64,000 nucleotides of DNA, from assembly GCF_018918265.1 (NCBI RefSeq), contig NZ_JAHLQC010000001.1, positions 1 to 64,000 on the forward strand, written 5' to 3'. The notes beneath the pieces were generated by a model, which searched no databases, had not been told where the DNA came from, and saw only the letters and a program-made list of their open reading frames with translations. The stretch comes from Falcatimonas sp. MSJ-15 (GTDB lineage Bacteria > Bacillota > Clostridia > Lachnospirales > Lachnospiraceae). Positions 35,015-44,031 of the stretch are shown piece after piece; within the stretch, counting starts at the first letter, position 1, and each line of letters starts with the position of its first letter. Both the position numbers and the translations under genes were made by a program.

Positions 35015-36778
35015 ATGAAAGCTAAGTGGATGGTACAAGCTAAGAAAGCAGATTTTAATGGCATAGGTGAAAAATATAATATTGATCCTGTTTTAGCAAG
35101 AATAATAAGAAACAGAGATGTAATAAGAGACGAACAGATTAATATATATCTTAATGGTACAATCGATGATATGTATGATCCATTACTTATGAAAGATATG
35201 GATAAAGCAACAGACATAGTTGTGGATAAGATAAATACAGGAAAGAAGATTAGAGTAATTGGTGACTATGATATAGATGGAGTTAATTCTATATATATAC
35301 TAACGAATGGACTTAGAGAAGTTAATGCAGATGTATCAGGAAAGATACCAGATAGAATTAAAGATGGATATGGGATTAATGAAAGACTTATTGATGAAGC
35401 CTATGAAGACGGAATAGATACAATAATAACATGTGATAATGGAATAGCGGCTATTGAACAGATAAAACATGCCAAGGAGCTTGGGATGACAGTTATAGTA
35501 ACAGATCATCATGATATTCCTTTTGTTGAAGATGAAGATGGAAAAAAATATATATATTCAGAAGCAGATGCAATAGTAGATCCTAAGAGAGAAGATTGTG
35601 AATATCCATATCCATTATTATGTGGAGCTGGAATTGCGATGAAATTCATACAGGTTGTTTTTGAAAAAAAAGGACTTAACAAAGATGCATGGCAGAAATA
35701 TCTTGAATTTGCAGCGGTCGCAACAGTTGGTGATATAGTAGATCTTCAGGACGAAAATAGAATAATAGTAAAAGAAGGACTTAAGAGATTACATATAAGC
35801 AAAAATTATGGCCTTAATGCACTTATAGAACTTAACAAACTTGAAAAATCAACAATTAACGCATATCATATTGGTTTTGTGTTAGGACCATGTCTTAATG
35901 CCAGTGGAAGACTTGATACAGCAATGCAGGCACTTGCAATGTTAAATGCGTCAGATCCTGAGAATGCGGGAATTCTTGCAAATAATCTTAAGGAACTTAA
36001 TGATACTAGAAAAGATATGACACAAGAGCAGTGTGAAAAAGCATATGAGATCATTGATAATTCAGAATTAAAAGATGATAAAGTGCTTGTAGTCTATATT
36101 CCGGGATGCCATGAGAGTTTATGTGGAATAATAGCAGGAAGAATAAGAGAGAGATATTACAAACCAACAATCGTACTTACTGACGCAGAAGATGGACTAA
36201 AAGGTTCAGCAAGATCAATAGAGGAATATAATATGTTTGATGAGCTTAATAAAGTCAGAGAACTTATGACGAAGTTTGGAGGACATCCAATGGCTGCAGG
36301 TCTGTCATTAAAAAAAGAGAATCTTGAGAATTTAAGAAGAGAACTTAATGCGAGAACAAAACTTACAAAAGATGATCTTACTGAAAAGATATGGATAGAC
36401 GTTCCAATGCCGATAGACTATGTTAATGAGCAGATAATAGAACAGTTGTCATTGCTTGAACCATTTGGTAAAGCTAATGAAAAACCAGTTTTTGCAGATA
36501 AAAATATAGGAATAAGAAGTGCAAGTATAATAGGTAAGAATAAAAATGTATTAAAACTAAAATTAATTGCAGGAAATGGTAAGATTATTGATGGAATATG
36601 TTTTAGTGAGATAGAAGAATTTGAACAGATAGTTATAGAAAAATTTGGTAAAAGTGAACTTGATGCGGCATACAAAGGAATGAATAATTCTATAAAACTA
36701 AGTATCATATATTATCCATCAATTAATGAATACAATGGCAATGTTACGGTGCAGATGGTAATTAAAAAATTTGCATAA
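35015..36778 (+). CDS. recJ: Single-stranded-DNA exonuclease RecJ family (DHH)
   Basis: The DHH phosphoesterase signatures are present in order: GDYDIDGVNS (residue ~85), TCDNGIAA, VTDHHDIP, then LCGAGIAMKF. Residues ~375-455 form the DHHA1 domain with SARSIEEYNM and a FGGHPMAAG ending, and the C-terminus matches the RecJ OB fold. At 587 residues it is close to the core RecJ length. Other bacterial RecJ proteins digest single-stranded DNA from the 5' end in recombination and repair. The start has GAGG about 9 bases upstream. In related genomes recJ is usually followed closely by apt; here a pectin cassette intervenes. Confidence 0.92.
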   Translation: MKAKWMVQAKKADFNGIGEKYNIDPVLARIIRNRDVIRDEQINIYLNGTIDDMYDPLLMKDMDKATDIVVDKINTGKKIRVIGDYDIDGVNSIYILTNGLREVNADVSGKIPDRIKDGYGINERLIDEAYEDGIDTIITCDNGIAAIEQIKHAKELGMTVIVTDHHDIPFVEDEDGKKYIYSEADAIVDPKREDCEYPYPLLCGAGIAMKFIQVVFEKKGLNKDAWQKYLEFAAVATVGDIVDLQDENRIIVKEGLKRLHISKNYGLNALIELNKLEKSTINAYHIGFVLGPCLNASGRLDTAMQALAMLNASDPENAGILANNLKELNDTRKDMTQEQCEKAYEIIDNSELKDDKVLVVYIPGCHESLCGIIAGRIRERYYKPTIVLTDAEDGLKGSARSIEEYNMFDELNKVRELMTKFGGHPMAAGLSLKKENLENLRRELNARTKLTKDDLTEKIWIDVPMPIDYVNEQIIEQLSLLEPFGKANEKPVFADKNIGIRSASIIGKNKNVLKLKLIAGNGKIIDGICFSEIEEFEQIVIEKFGKSELDAAYKGMNNSIKLSIIYYPSINEYNGNVTVQMVIKKFA

Positions 36779-36799
36779 ATATTGTATATTTTTAAAACA

Positions 36800-36829
36800 T
36801 TGACATCAAATATAATACAGTGATATAGT
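36800..36829 (+). promoter_or_regulatory. Promoter of the galacturonide cassette
   Basis: TTGACA (36800-36805), an 18-base spacer and TATAGT (36824-36829) with an extended -10 TG at 36821-36822. Confidence 0.75.
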
Positions 36830-36841
36830 AAAATTGTATAA

Positions 36842-36880
36842 AAAGTGATTATGAAAAGTGATTATTTAAAGTGATTATTT
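36842..36880 (+). repeat. Three tandem 13-bp repeats in the cassette leader
   Basis: AAAGTGATTATKW occurs at 36842-36854, 36855-36867 and 36868-36880. The last two copies are identical. They lie just after the promoter, where an operator or leader element would be expected. Confidence 0.8.
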
Positions 36881-36885
36881 AAAGA

Positions 36886-36929
36886 GAGGAGAGCCTGTTT
36901 TGATGATATAATGACAGGCGTAGAAAACA
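36886..36929 (+). promoter_or_regulatory. Shine-Dalgarno next to a hairpin, ahead of the first cassette gene
   Basis: AGAGGAGA (36885-36892) is followed at once by GCCTGT (36893-36898), which can pair with ACAGGC (36914-36919), then ten bases to the ATG at 36930. Folding would bring the ribosome binding site to normal spacing; unfolded, it is 37 bases away. A two-codon frame (ATG at 36903) and an overlapping 20-codon frame (ATG at 36911) also lie here. Confidence 0.5.
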
Positions 36930-37775
36930 ATGAGTTATATAACACAGTCAAAAGAATATCTTACGGGATATGATTTTAACGCAAATGCTGATAAGAAACA
37001 TGCAGGATTCGTTATGCTAGGCGGCATAGCACTGTATGAGCTGACAAAAGATGATGAAGTAAAAAAAATACTTGTAGATTATGCAGATGAATGCCTAAAT
37101 CCAGACGGAAGCATTAAAGACTATGATGCAAATGAGTATGGAATTGCAGGTTTTATACCTGGTAGAGTTTACTTGTTTGCCTATGAGATAACAGGTGATG
37201 AAAAGTATAAAAAAGCAGCAGAACTACTTATAGAACAGCTTAAGTCACAGCCTCGTAATGAGATGGGACTTTTTGTAAAAAAATCAAAAGATGGAAACGA
37301 AGGTACAATGCCATGTTATAATGGATGTGACGCATTGTATCCATTCTATGCAGTATATGGAACTAAATATGACAAAAAAGAAAATTATAATGATCTTGTA
37401 GCACTTATGAAAGCTTTATATAAGTATAGTGACATTAATAATCTTTCAACTAAGAAACTTGCAATGTATGCATGTGTGCTTGCAGATGTTACAAAAGAAG
37501 TCTCAGAAGAGATATATGAACATAAAAGAGCTATTGCGGATATGTTAAAATCAGTATGTAAGGAGCTTGTAAAAAGAGAAGATCTTGACAATGCCGATAA
37601 GATTATGGCAGCAAAGGCACTTCTTAAAGCTGGTAAAGAGAATGCAATACTTAGTGAAAAATATGTAGGCACAGCAATAAAATATTACAATGAAGCATGT
37701 AATGAGGCTGCAACACCTATGCATATTGGTGCACTGATAGAAGCAGCAGCGTTATGTTCAGTTTCTGAAAATTAG
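36930..37775 (+). CDS. GH105-like glycosidase (six-hairpin fold), short
   Basis: Residues ~60-130 (GRVYLFAYEITGDEKYKKAAE, then LKSQPRNEMGLF) match the helical-repeat core of GH88/GH105 unsaturated galacturonyl hydrolases. ALYPFYAVYG fits their substrate-cleft segment. At 281 residues it is shorter than the usual ~370, and the catalytic Asp position could not be fixed by eye. No signal peptide is seen, so it acts inside the cell. It is the first gene of a three-gene set with a GH28 polygalacturonase and a sugar isomerase/epimerase, which argues for oligogalacturonide breakdown. The exact activity is uncertain. Confidence 0.65.
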   Translation: MSYITQSKEYLTGYDFNANADKKHAGFVMLGGIALYELTKDDEVKKILVDYADECLNPDGSIKDYDANEYGIAGFIPGRVYLFAYEITGDEKYKKAAELLIEQLKSQPRNEMGLFVKKSKDGNEGTMPCYNGCDALYPFYAVYGTKYDKKENYNDLVALMKALYKYSDINNLSTKKLAMYACVLADVTKEVSEEIYEHKRAIADMLKSVCKELVKREDLDNADKIMAAKALLKAGKENAILSEKYVGTAIKYYNEACNEAATPMHIGALIEAAALCSVSEN

Positions 37776-37795
37776 TTATAAGGGAGATAAAAATA

Positions 37796-39349
37796 ATGCA
37801 ATTTAAAATAGCAGATAAGTCAGCAAGAATGGTTATTATAGAGATAACAGATAATGGCAGATATTATACAGACAGAGAATATAAGATCGCAGTCAATGGA
37901 AAGATTGTAACAACATCTAAAAAAGTAGTTACATCAATTTATAATCTTACTCCAGATACAGAATATGTAATAGAAGTAATAGATGGAGATGTTACAACTA
38001 AGGAAACTATAAAGACAGATTATGAATTTGTGACACTTAATGTAAAAGATTTTGGTGCAAAAGGTGATGGAGTTAATAATGATACAACATATATTCAGAC
38101 AGCAATCCTTGCATGCCCTAAGAATAGTAGAGTATTAATTCCAGCAGGAAAATATAATATAACAAGTATTTTCTTAAAAGACGATGTTAATATTGAGTTG
38201 GCAAAAGGTGCAGAATTAAAAGCACTTACAGACAGAAAATTATTCCCTATTCTTCCGGGAATAATCCAGAGTTATGATGAGACAGATGAATATAATCTTG
38301 GAACATGGGAAGGCAATCCTATTGATATGTTTGCAGGAATAATAACAGGTATTAATGTAAAGAATGTAAGAATATATGGTGAAGGAACAGTTGACGGATG
38401 TGCATCAAAAGAGAACTGGTGGAATAATCCAAAAGTTAAAAATATTGCATTCCGTCCAAGACAGATATACCTTAATCATTGTGAAAATATTACTGTAAGT
38501 GGTATTACAGTGAAGAACTCACCATCATGGAATCTGCATCCATATTTTTCAAAGAATCTTAAATTCATAGATTTACAGATTCTTAATCCGGCAGATTCAC
38601 CTAATACAGATGGACTTGATCCGGAATCATGTGATAATGTACTTATTCTTGGCGTATACTTTTCACTTGGAGATGACTGTATAGCTGTAAAATCCGGCAA
38701 AATATACATGGGGGCGAAATACAAAACACCTTGCAGCAATATTACAATAAGACAGTCATGCATGAGAGATGGTCATGGAGCGATAACAATAGGAAGTGAG
38801 ATGGCAGGTGGAGTTAATAATCTTGTTGTTAAAGATTGCCTGTTTATGAATACAGACAGGGGACTTAGAATTAAGACAAGACGAGGAAGAGGTAAAGATG
38901 CTATAATAGATAGAATAGTATTTGAGAACCTTACAATGGATAATGTAATGACACCATTTGTAATCAATAGTTTTTATTATTGCGATCCTGATGGACATAC
39001 AGAATATGTAAGAACTAAAGAAGAACTGCCTGTAGATGAGAGAACACCTGAGATTAAAACACTTGAATTTAGAAATATAAAAGCAGCTAATTGTCACGTA
39101 GCAGCAGCGTTTATGTATGGACTTCCAGAACAGAAGATAGAAAAAGTAGTATTTGATAATGTAGATATATCATTTACAGAGACACCTGTTAGTGGAGTTC
39201 CGGCAATGATGGAAGGCGTTGATGAGATGACAAAAGCAGGACTTTTTGCTAATAATATCAAGACATTAGAGATTAATAATCTTACAATTGAAGGTAACGA
39301 AGGTGAAAAAGAGATGATAGCTAATGTAGATCATCTTATTCGTAAATAA
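37796..39349 (+). CDS. Glycoside hydrolase family 28 (polygalacturonase-like)
   Basis: The N-terminal ~80 residues look like a fibronectin III-type domain (LTPDTEYVIEVIDGD). After the family opener VKDFGAKGDGVNNDT the chain is a right-handed beta-helix with all GH28 active-site motifs: NTDGLDPES, GDDCIAVKSG, DGHGAITIGSE and RGLRIKTRRGRG. GH28 enzymes hydrolyse alpha-1,4-galacturonan. No signal peptide is present, so it most likely trims imported oligogalacturonides as an exo-enzyme, which is inference. It follows the GH105-like gene by 20 bases and precedes the epimerase-like gene by 22. Confidence 0.95.
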   Translation: MQFKIADKSARMVIIEITDNGRYYTDREYKIAVNGKIVTTSKKVVTSIYNLTPDTEYVIEVIDGDVTTKETIKTDYEFVTLNVKDFGAKGDGVNNDTTYIQTAILACPKNSRVLIPAGKYNITSIFLKDDVNIELAKGAELKALTDRKLFPILPGIIQSYDETDEYNLGTWEGNPIDMFAGIITGINVKNVRIYGEGTVDGCASKENWWNNPKVKNIAFRPRQIYLNHCENITVSGITVKNSPSWNLHPYFSKNLKFIDLQILNPADSPNTDGLDPESCDNVLILGVYFSLGDDCIAVKSGKIYMGAKYKTPCSNITIRQSCMRDGHGAITIGSEMAGGVNNLVVKDCLFMNTDRGLRIKTRRGRGKDAIIDRIVFENLTMDNVMTPFVINSFYYCDPDGHTEYVRTKEELPVDERTPEIKTLEFRNIKAANCHVAAAFMYGLPEQKIEKVVFDNVDISFTETPVSGVPAMMEGVDEMTKAGLFANNIKTLEINNLTIEGNEGEKEMIANVDHLIRK

Positions 39350-39371
39350 TAATATTTAGGAGGATATAGAG

Positions 39372-40214
39372 ATGAGAATAGGTATCAGAGCACATGATAT
39401 GGAGAAACTTCCATTAGAGCAGGTAATTCCAAAGATTCATGAGAAAGGATTTCACTGCATGCACATTGCACTTAAAAAATCAATAAGAGAGTTTCAGGTT
39501 ACAGATGCAACATTAACACCCGGACTTGCAATGTATATGAAAGAATTATGTGCTGACAATAAAATAGATGTAGCAGTTTTAGGATGTTATCTTAATCTTG
39601 CAAATCCTAACAAAGAAGCACTTGCAAAGACATATAAGACATACGAAGCTAATATAAGATTTGCAAGTATCTTAGGTTGTGGAGTTGTAGGTACAGAAAC
39701 AGGAGCAGTTAATGAGGAATATAAGTATGAACCGGCTAATCATACAGAAGAAGCACTTAATATATTCATTAATAATCTAAGACCGGTAGTTGAATATGCT
39801 GAGAAGATGGGAGTAATAGTTGCAATAGAACCAGTATACAAGCATATTGTATGTGATGTTAAGAGAGCAAGAAAAGTGCTTGATGCGATTAATTCACCTA
39901 ACTTAAGAATTATATTTGATCCTGTTAATGTACTGTCACCTGACAACTATATGAGACAGGATGAGATAATAACAGAAGCATTCGAATTATTAAGAGATGA
40001 GATAGCAGTAGTCCATGCTAAAGATTTTGTTATTGAGAATGGCGAGATAAAATCAGTAAGAGCTGGTGCAGGACAGTTTAATTATGATCTTCTTATGCAG
40101 AATGTCAAAAAATATAAGCCATACATACATGTAACACTTGAGGATACTAAACCAGAAGATGTATTTGAAGCCAAAGCACATGTAGAAGCAGCTTATGAGA
40201 GAGCAGTGCTGTAG
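39372..40214 (+). CDS. Sugar phosphate isomerase/epimerase (AP-endonuclease-2 fold)
   Basis: This 280-residue TIM-barrel protein belongs to the xylose-isomerase-like family (Pfam AP_endonuc_2). Metal-binding-type acidic and His residues are seen in VAIEPVYKHIV, IIFDPVNVL, AVVHAKDF and the final VTLEDTKPEDV. AGGAGG lies 6-7 bases before the ATG. As the last gene of the galacturonide cassette it may isomerise a hexuronate or a related keto-sugar. The substrate cannot be told from sequence. Confidence 0.88.
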   Translation: MRIGIRAHDMEKLPLEQVIPKIHEKGFHCMHIALKKSIREFQVTDATLTPGLAMYMKELCADNKIDVAVLGCYLNLANPNKEALAKTYKTYEANIRFASILGCGVVGTETGAVNEEYKYEPANHTEEALNIFINNLRPVVEYAEKMGVIVAIEPVYKHIVCDVKRARKVLDAINSPNLRIIFDPVNVLSPDNYMRQDEIITEAFELLRDEIAVVHAKDFVIENGEIKSVRAGAGQFNYDLLMQNVKKYKPYIHVTLEDTKPEDVFEAKAHVEAAYERAVL

Positions 40215-40234
40215 ATTAGCCTGATATTTTTCGC

Positions 40235-40263
40235 TTGACATTTCAGACCGATTGCTACATAAT
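40235..40263 (+). promoter_or_regulatory. Promoter of apt
   Basis: TTGACA (40235-40240), a 17-base spacer and CATAAT (40258-40263). Confidence 0.7.
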
Positions 40264-40366
40264 ATTTAGGCGTTTGTTTTGATATCAGCAAAGCTGTGAA
40301 AAATAAAAAATTAACTATATGAATGAAGAAGTTTTGTATGATATCATATGTTAAGGAGGATATAAA

Positions 40367-40891
40367 ATGAAGAAAATAGAAGAATACGTAAGAAGTATAC
40401 CTGATTTCCCAGAAAAGGGAATTGTATTCAGAGATGTAACAAGTGTATTACAGGATGCAGATGGACTTCATCTTGCAATCAGCAGTATGCAGGATTATCT
40501 AAAAGATACAGATTTTGATGTTGTTGTTGGACCTGAATCAAGAGGATTTATATTTGGTGTTCCTATTGCGTATAATCTTCATAAGGCATTTGTTCCTGTT
40601 AGAAAAAAAGGAAAATTACCTTGTGAGACAGTTGAGATGTCATATGACCTTGAATATGGTAGTGCAACAATAGAGATGCACAAAGATTCAATCAAACCTG
40701 GTCAGAAAGTTGTAATTATTGATGATTTAATTGCAACAGGAGGAACAATTGAAGCAATTATCAAGTTAGTAGAAGGACTTGGCGGCGAAGTTGTTAAGAT
40801 TGTATTCCTTATGGAATTACAGGGATTAAATGGTCGTGATAAACTAAAAGGATATGATGTAGAATCAGTAATTTGTTACGAAGGCAAATAA
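40367..40891 (+). CDS. apt: Adenine phosphoribosyltransferase
   Basis: Apt salvages adenine with PRPP to give AMP. The 174 residues show IPDFPEKGIVFRDVT at the N-terminus and GPESRGFIFG next. VPVRKKGKLPCET follows, then the PRPP-binding VVIIDDLIATGGTIEA. AAGGAGG precedes the ATG. The gene has its own promoter and terminator and lies upstream of relA, as is common in Firmicutes. Confidence 0.97.
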   Translation: MKKIEEYVRSIPDFPEKGIVFRDVTSVLQDADGLHLAISSMQDYLKDTDFDVVVGPESRGFIFGVPIAYNLHKAFVPVRKKGKLPCETVEMSYDLEYGSATIEMHKDSIKPGQKVVIIDDLIATGGTIEAIIKLVEGLGGEVVKIVFLMELQGLNGRDKLKGYDVESVICYEGK

Positions 40892-40907
40892 TAATATAAT
40901 AAATAGA

Positions 40908-40947
40908 AACCGGTTATATTCATAATTGAGAATATAGCCGGTTTTTT
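40908..40947 (+). terminator. Terminator after apt
   Basis: AACCGGTTATATTC (40908-40921) pairs with GAATATAGCCGGTT (40930-40943), with one G-T pair, followed by TTTTTT. Confidence 0.93.
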
Positions 40948-41024
40948 TGGCTTATTTTTTCTTTTCTTTTTTTAATAAATGCATTATAATAGGAAGAAAA
41001 GTAAGAAAATGAAAGGGTGATAGT

Positions 41025-43322
41025 ATGGCTTTAGATGAAAAAATATTGAAAAAGAATACAGATGTAGATGAAAGCCCGGTAAAAACACCTGAAGATTTTA
41101 CAAAACCAGAAGTTTTGTATGATGAATTAATTAAGTCAATAAGAAGGTACAGACCTTCAACAGACCTTTCTCTTATTGAGAAAGCATATAAAGTTGCATA
41201 TAAATTTCACGAAGGACAGTTTCGTAAATCAGGTGAGCCATATATAATACATCCTATCTGTGTAGCAATTATTCTAGCTGAGCTTGAACTTGATAAGGAG
41301 ACTATAGCGGCAGGACTTTTACATGATGTTGTAGAAGATACACCTATGACAACTGAAGATGTAGCACGTGAATTTAATCCAGAGATTGCACTTTTAGTTG
41401 ATGGTGTTACAAAACTTACACAACTTAATTACTCTTCAGATAAAGTTGAGTTACAGGCAGAAAATCTTAGAAAGATGTTTCTTGCTATGGCAAAAGATAT
41501 AAGAGTAATACTTATAAAACTTGCAGACAGACTTCATAATATGAGAACGTTAAAATATATGAAGCCTGAAAAGCAAAAAGAAAAAGCAAGAGAAACAATG
41601 GACATCTATGCACCTATTGCACATAGACTTGGTATATCCAAAGTAAAAATAGAACTAGATGATCTTTCACTAAAATATTTACAGCCAGACGTATATTATG
41701 ACCTTGTAGAAAAAGTAAACTTAAGAAAACCTGAACGAGAAGCATTCGTTAACCAAATAGTAAAAGAAGTAAAAGAACAGATGGATGAAGCTGATATAGA
41801 AGCTGAAGTTAATGGCAGAGTTAAGCATTTCTTCAGCATATACAGAAAGATGGTTAATCAGAATAAGACAATTGAGCAGATATATGATCTTTTTGCAGTA
41901 AGAATACTTGTAAATAGTGTGAAAGACTGCTATGCAGCACTTGGAATAATACATGAGATGTACAAACCTATTCCAGGAAGATTTAAAGATTATATAGCAA
42001 TGCCAAAACCTAATATGTATCAGTCACTTCATACAACGTTAATAGGACCTAATGGGCAACCTTTTGAGATACAGATTAGAACCTATGAGATGCACAGAAC
42101 AGCAGAATATGGTATTGCAGCACATTGGAAATACAAAGAAAATGCAGATGGAATGAAAGCAACAACAGCAAGTGAAGAAGAAAAGCTTAGCTGGCTTAGA
42201 CAGATACTTGAGTGGCAGAAAGATATGTCAGATAATAAAGAATTCTTAAGTCTGTTAAAGAGTGACCTTGATCTTTTTTCCGAGAATGTATATTGTTTTA
42301 CACCATCTGGTGATGTTAAGAATCTGCCTAATGGTTCAACACCTATAGATTTTGCATATAGTATTCATAGTGCAGTTGGTAATAAGATGGTTGGAGCAAG
42401 AGTTAATGGAAAGCTTGTGCCTATAGATTATAAGATACAAAATGGTGATAGAATTGAGATTGTAACATCGCAGAATTCACGTGGACCAAGTAGAGACTGG
42501 CTTAACTTTGTAAAGAGTACTCAGGCTAAGAATAAGATTAATAACTGGTTCAAGCAGGAGTTAAAAGAAGATAATATAGTAAAAGGTAAAGAACTTATAT
42601 ACAATTATTGTAAAGCAAAGAGTATAGTACTTAGCGATCTTACAAAAAATGAATATATGAGCAAAGTCATGACTAAGTATGGTTTTAGAGATTGGGATTC
42701 AGTGCTTGCAGCCGTAGGTCATGGTGGTTTAAAAGAGGGACAGGTTGTTAATAAACTTCTTGAAGAATATGAGAAAAAACATAAAAAAGAAGTTACAGAT
42801 GCAGAAGTTCTTGAAAATATAGCAGAAGGTAAGGAGAAAATACCAGTTCAAAAGAAATCAAAAGGTGGAATTGTAGTCAAAGGAATTCACGATGTTGCAG
42901 TAAGATTCTCAAGATGCTGTAATCCGGTGCCGGGTGATGAGATCGTTGGATTTGTGACACGAGGACGAGGTGTTTCAATTCATAGGACAGATTGTGTTAA
43001 TATTATAGATCTGTCAGAGATAGACAGAGTACGCCTTATTGATGCTGAATGGCAGAGTGATGCTGTTAATTCAAAAGACGAAAAATATTGTACTGAGATA
43101 AGAATTATTGCCAATAATAGAACAGGCATACTTGTAGATATATCAAAAGTATTCACAGAGCGAAAGATAGATGTTATATCAATGAATAGTAGAACAAGTA
43201 AGCAGGGATTGGCAACTATTACGATGACTTTTGATATAGCTGGCAGAGAAGAACTTATAAGTCTTACAGATAAGTTAAGAAATATAGAAAGCGTTATAGA
43301 GATAGAGAGAACGACAGGCTGA
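41025..43322 (+). CDS. relA: Bifunctional (p)ppGpp synthetase/hydrolase
   Basis: The 765-residue Rel protein makes and degrades the stringent-response alarmone. The HD hydrolase domain holds HPICVAIILAELELD and HDVVEDT. The synthetase domain has RVKHFFSIYRKM, DLFAVRILV, KDYIAMPKPNMYQSLHTT and EIQIRTYEMHRTAEYGIAAHW. TGS, helical and zinc-finger-like (FSRCCNPVPGDEIVGF) domains follow, and a C-terminal ACT domain ends the chain. The domain set and the intact HD motif support both activities. It lies ahead of the metallo-hydrolase gene by 13 bases. Confidence 0.97.
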   Translation: MALDEKILKKNTDVDESPVKTPEDFTKPEVLYDELIKSIRRYRPSTDLSLIEKAYKVAYKFHEGQFRKSGEPYIIHPICVAIILAELELDKETIAAGLLHDVVEDTPMTTEDVAREFNPEIALLVDGVTKLTQLNYSSDKVELQAENLRKMFLAMAKDIRVILIKLADRLHNMRTLKYMKPEKQKEKARETMDIYAPIAHRLGISKVKIELDDLSLKYLQPDVYYDLVEKVNLRKPEREAFVNQIVKEVKEQMDEADIEAEVNGRVKHFFSIYRKMVNQNKTIEQIYDLFAVRILVNSVKDCYAALGIIHEMYKPIPGRFKDYIAMPKPNMYQSLHTTLIGPNGQPFEIQIRTYEMHRTAEYGIAAHWKYKENADGMKATTASEEEKLSWLRQILEWQKDMSDNKEFLSLLKSDLDLFSENVYCFTPSGDVKNLPNGSTPIDFAYSIHSAVGNKMVGARVNGKLVPIDYKIQNGDRIEIVTSQNSRGPSRDWLNFVKSTQAKNKINNWFKQELKEDNIVKGKELIYNYCKAKSIVLSDLTKNEYMSKVMTKYGFRDWDSVLAAVGHGGLKEGQVVNKLLEEYEKKHKKEVTDAEVLENIAEGKEKIPVQKKSKGGIVVKGIHDVAVRFSRCCNPVPGDEIVGFVTRGRGVSIHRTDCVNIIDLSEIDRVRLIDAEWQSDAVNSKDEKYCTEIRIIANNRTGILVDISKVFTERKIDVISMNSRTSKQGLATITMTFDIAGREELISLTDKLRNIESVIEIERTTG

Positions 43323-43335
43323 TAGGAGGAAGATA

Positions 43336-43965
43336 ATGACAGAATTAGAGATAATGTGTGAACCACTTGGTGCGCTTGGGACTAATTGTTATTTTGTCTA
43401 TGATAAATATACAAAAGATACAATTATATTCGATCCGGCAGATAAATTTGAAAGAATAAGAAAAAAAATTACAGATAATGGGTTGAATGTAAAGGCAGTG
43501 TTCCTTACACATGGTCATTATGATCATTTTCTTGCAGCGGATGAAGTGAGAAGACATTATAATGTTAAAGTATATATAGGTGAGAATGATTATGACTTAA
43601 GTCAATCACCAACACAGAATGTATCGGAACTGTTTGCAAATAAAGTGGTATTCAAGGCGGACATAAAAGTTGCAGACAAAGAATCTTTTGATATTGCAAA
43701 TATAAAATTTAAAGCATTTAATACACCTGGTCATACAAAAGGTGGAATGTGTTATTATTTTTATGAAAATGGATTTGTTATAAGTGGAGACACTTTGTTT
43801 TGCGGTTCGTATGGAAGATATGATATGCCAACAGGAAGTATTAATGAGCTGATAGACTCACTTAAAAATATAGTATTAAAACTTCCAGAAGATACAATAG
43901 TACTTCCGGGACATGGAGAAGATACGACAATTAGAGAAGAAAGAGCACATTATCCACAGTGGTAG
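43336..43965 (+). CDS. MBL-fold metallo-hydrolase (glyoxalase II-like)
   Basis: This 209-residue enzyme has the metallo-beta-lactamase motif THGHYDHF and the later metal ligands in NTPGHTKGGMC, SGDTLFCGSYGRYDMP and VLPGHGEDT. It matches the hydroxyacylglutathione-hydrolase-like group that follows relA in many clostridia. The substrate is unknown. AGGAGGA precedes the ATG, and it is closely coupled to relA. Confidence 0.94.
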   Translation: MTELEIMCEPLGALGTNCYFVYDKYTKDTIIFDPADKFERIRKKITDNGLNVKAVFLTHGHYDHFLAADEVRRHYNVKVYIGENDYDLSQSPTQNVSELFANKVVFKADIKVADKESFDIANIKFKAFNTPGHTKGGMCYYFYENGFVISGDTLFCGSYGRYDMPTGSINELIDSLKNIVLKLPEDTIVLPGHGEDTTIREERAHYPQW

Positions 43966-43979
43966 ATATATTTTGTTAA

Positions 43980-44012
43980 GCCCATTGCCTTATGGTGGTG
44001 GGCAGTTTTTTG
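43980..44012 (+). terminator. Terminator-like stem-loop, motif copy A
   Basis: GCCCATTGCC (43980-43989) pairs with GGTGGTGGGC (43994-44003) using several G-T pairs, followed by TTTTTT. An alternative fold closes ATTGCC with GGCAGT around an 11-base loop TTATGGTGGTG, which resembles copies at 48186 and 57218. Confidence 0.75.
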
Positions 44013-44031
44013 GAAAGGGAATATTTTAAGA

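Noticed and set aside
36903..36911. A two-codon leader peptide as a real gene
   Set aside because: The frame is ATG-ATA-TAA only. It may matter for regulation but cannot be called a gene.
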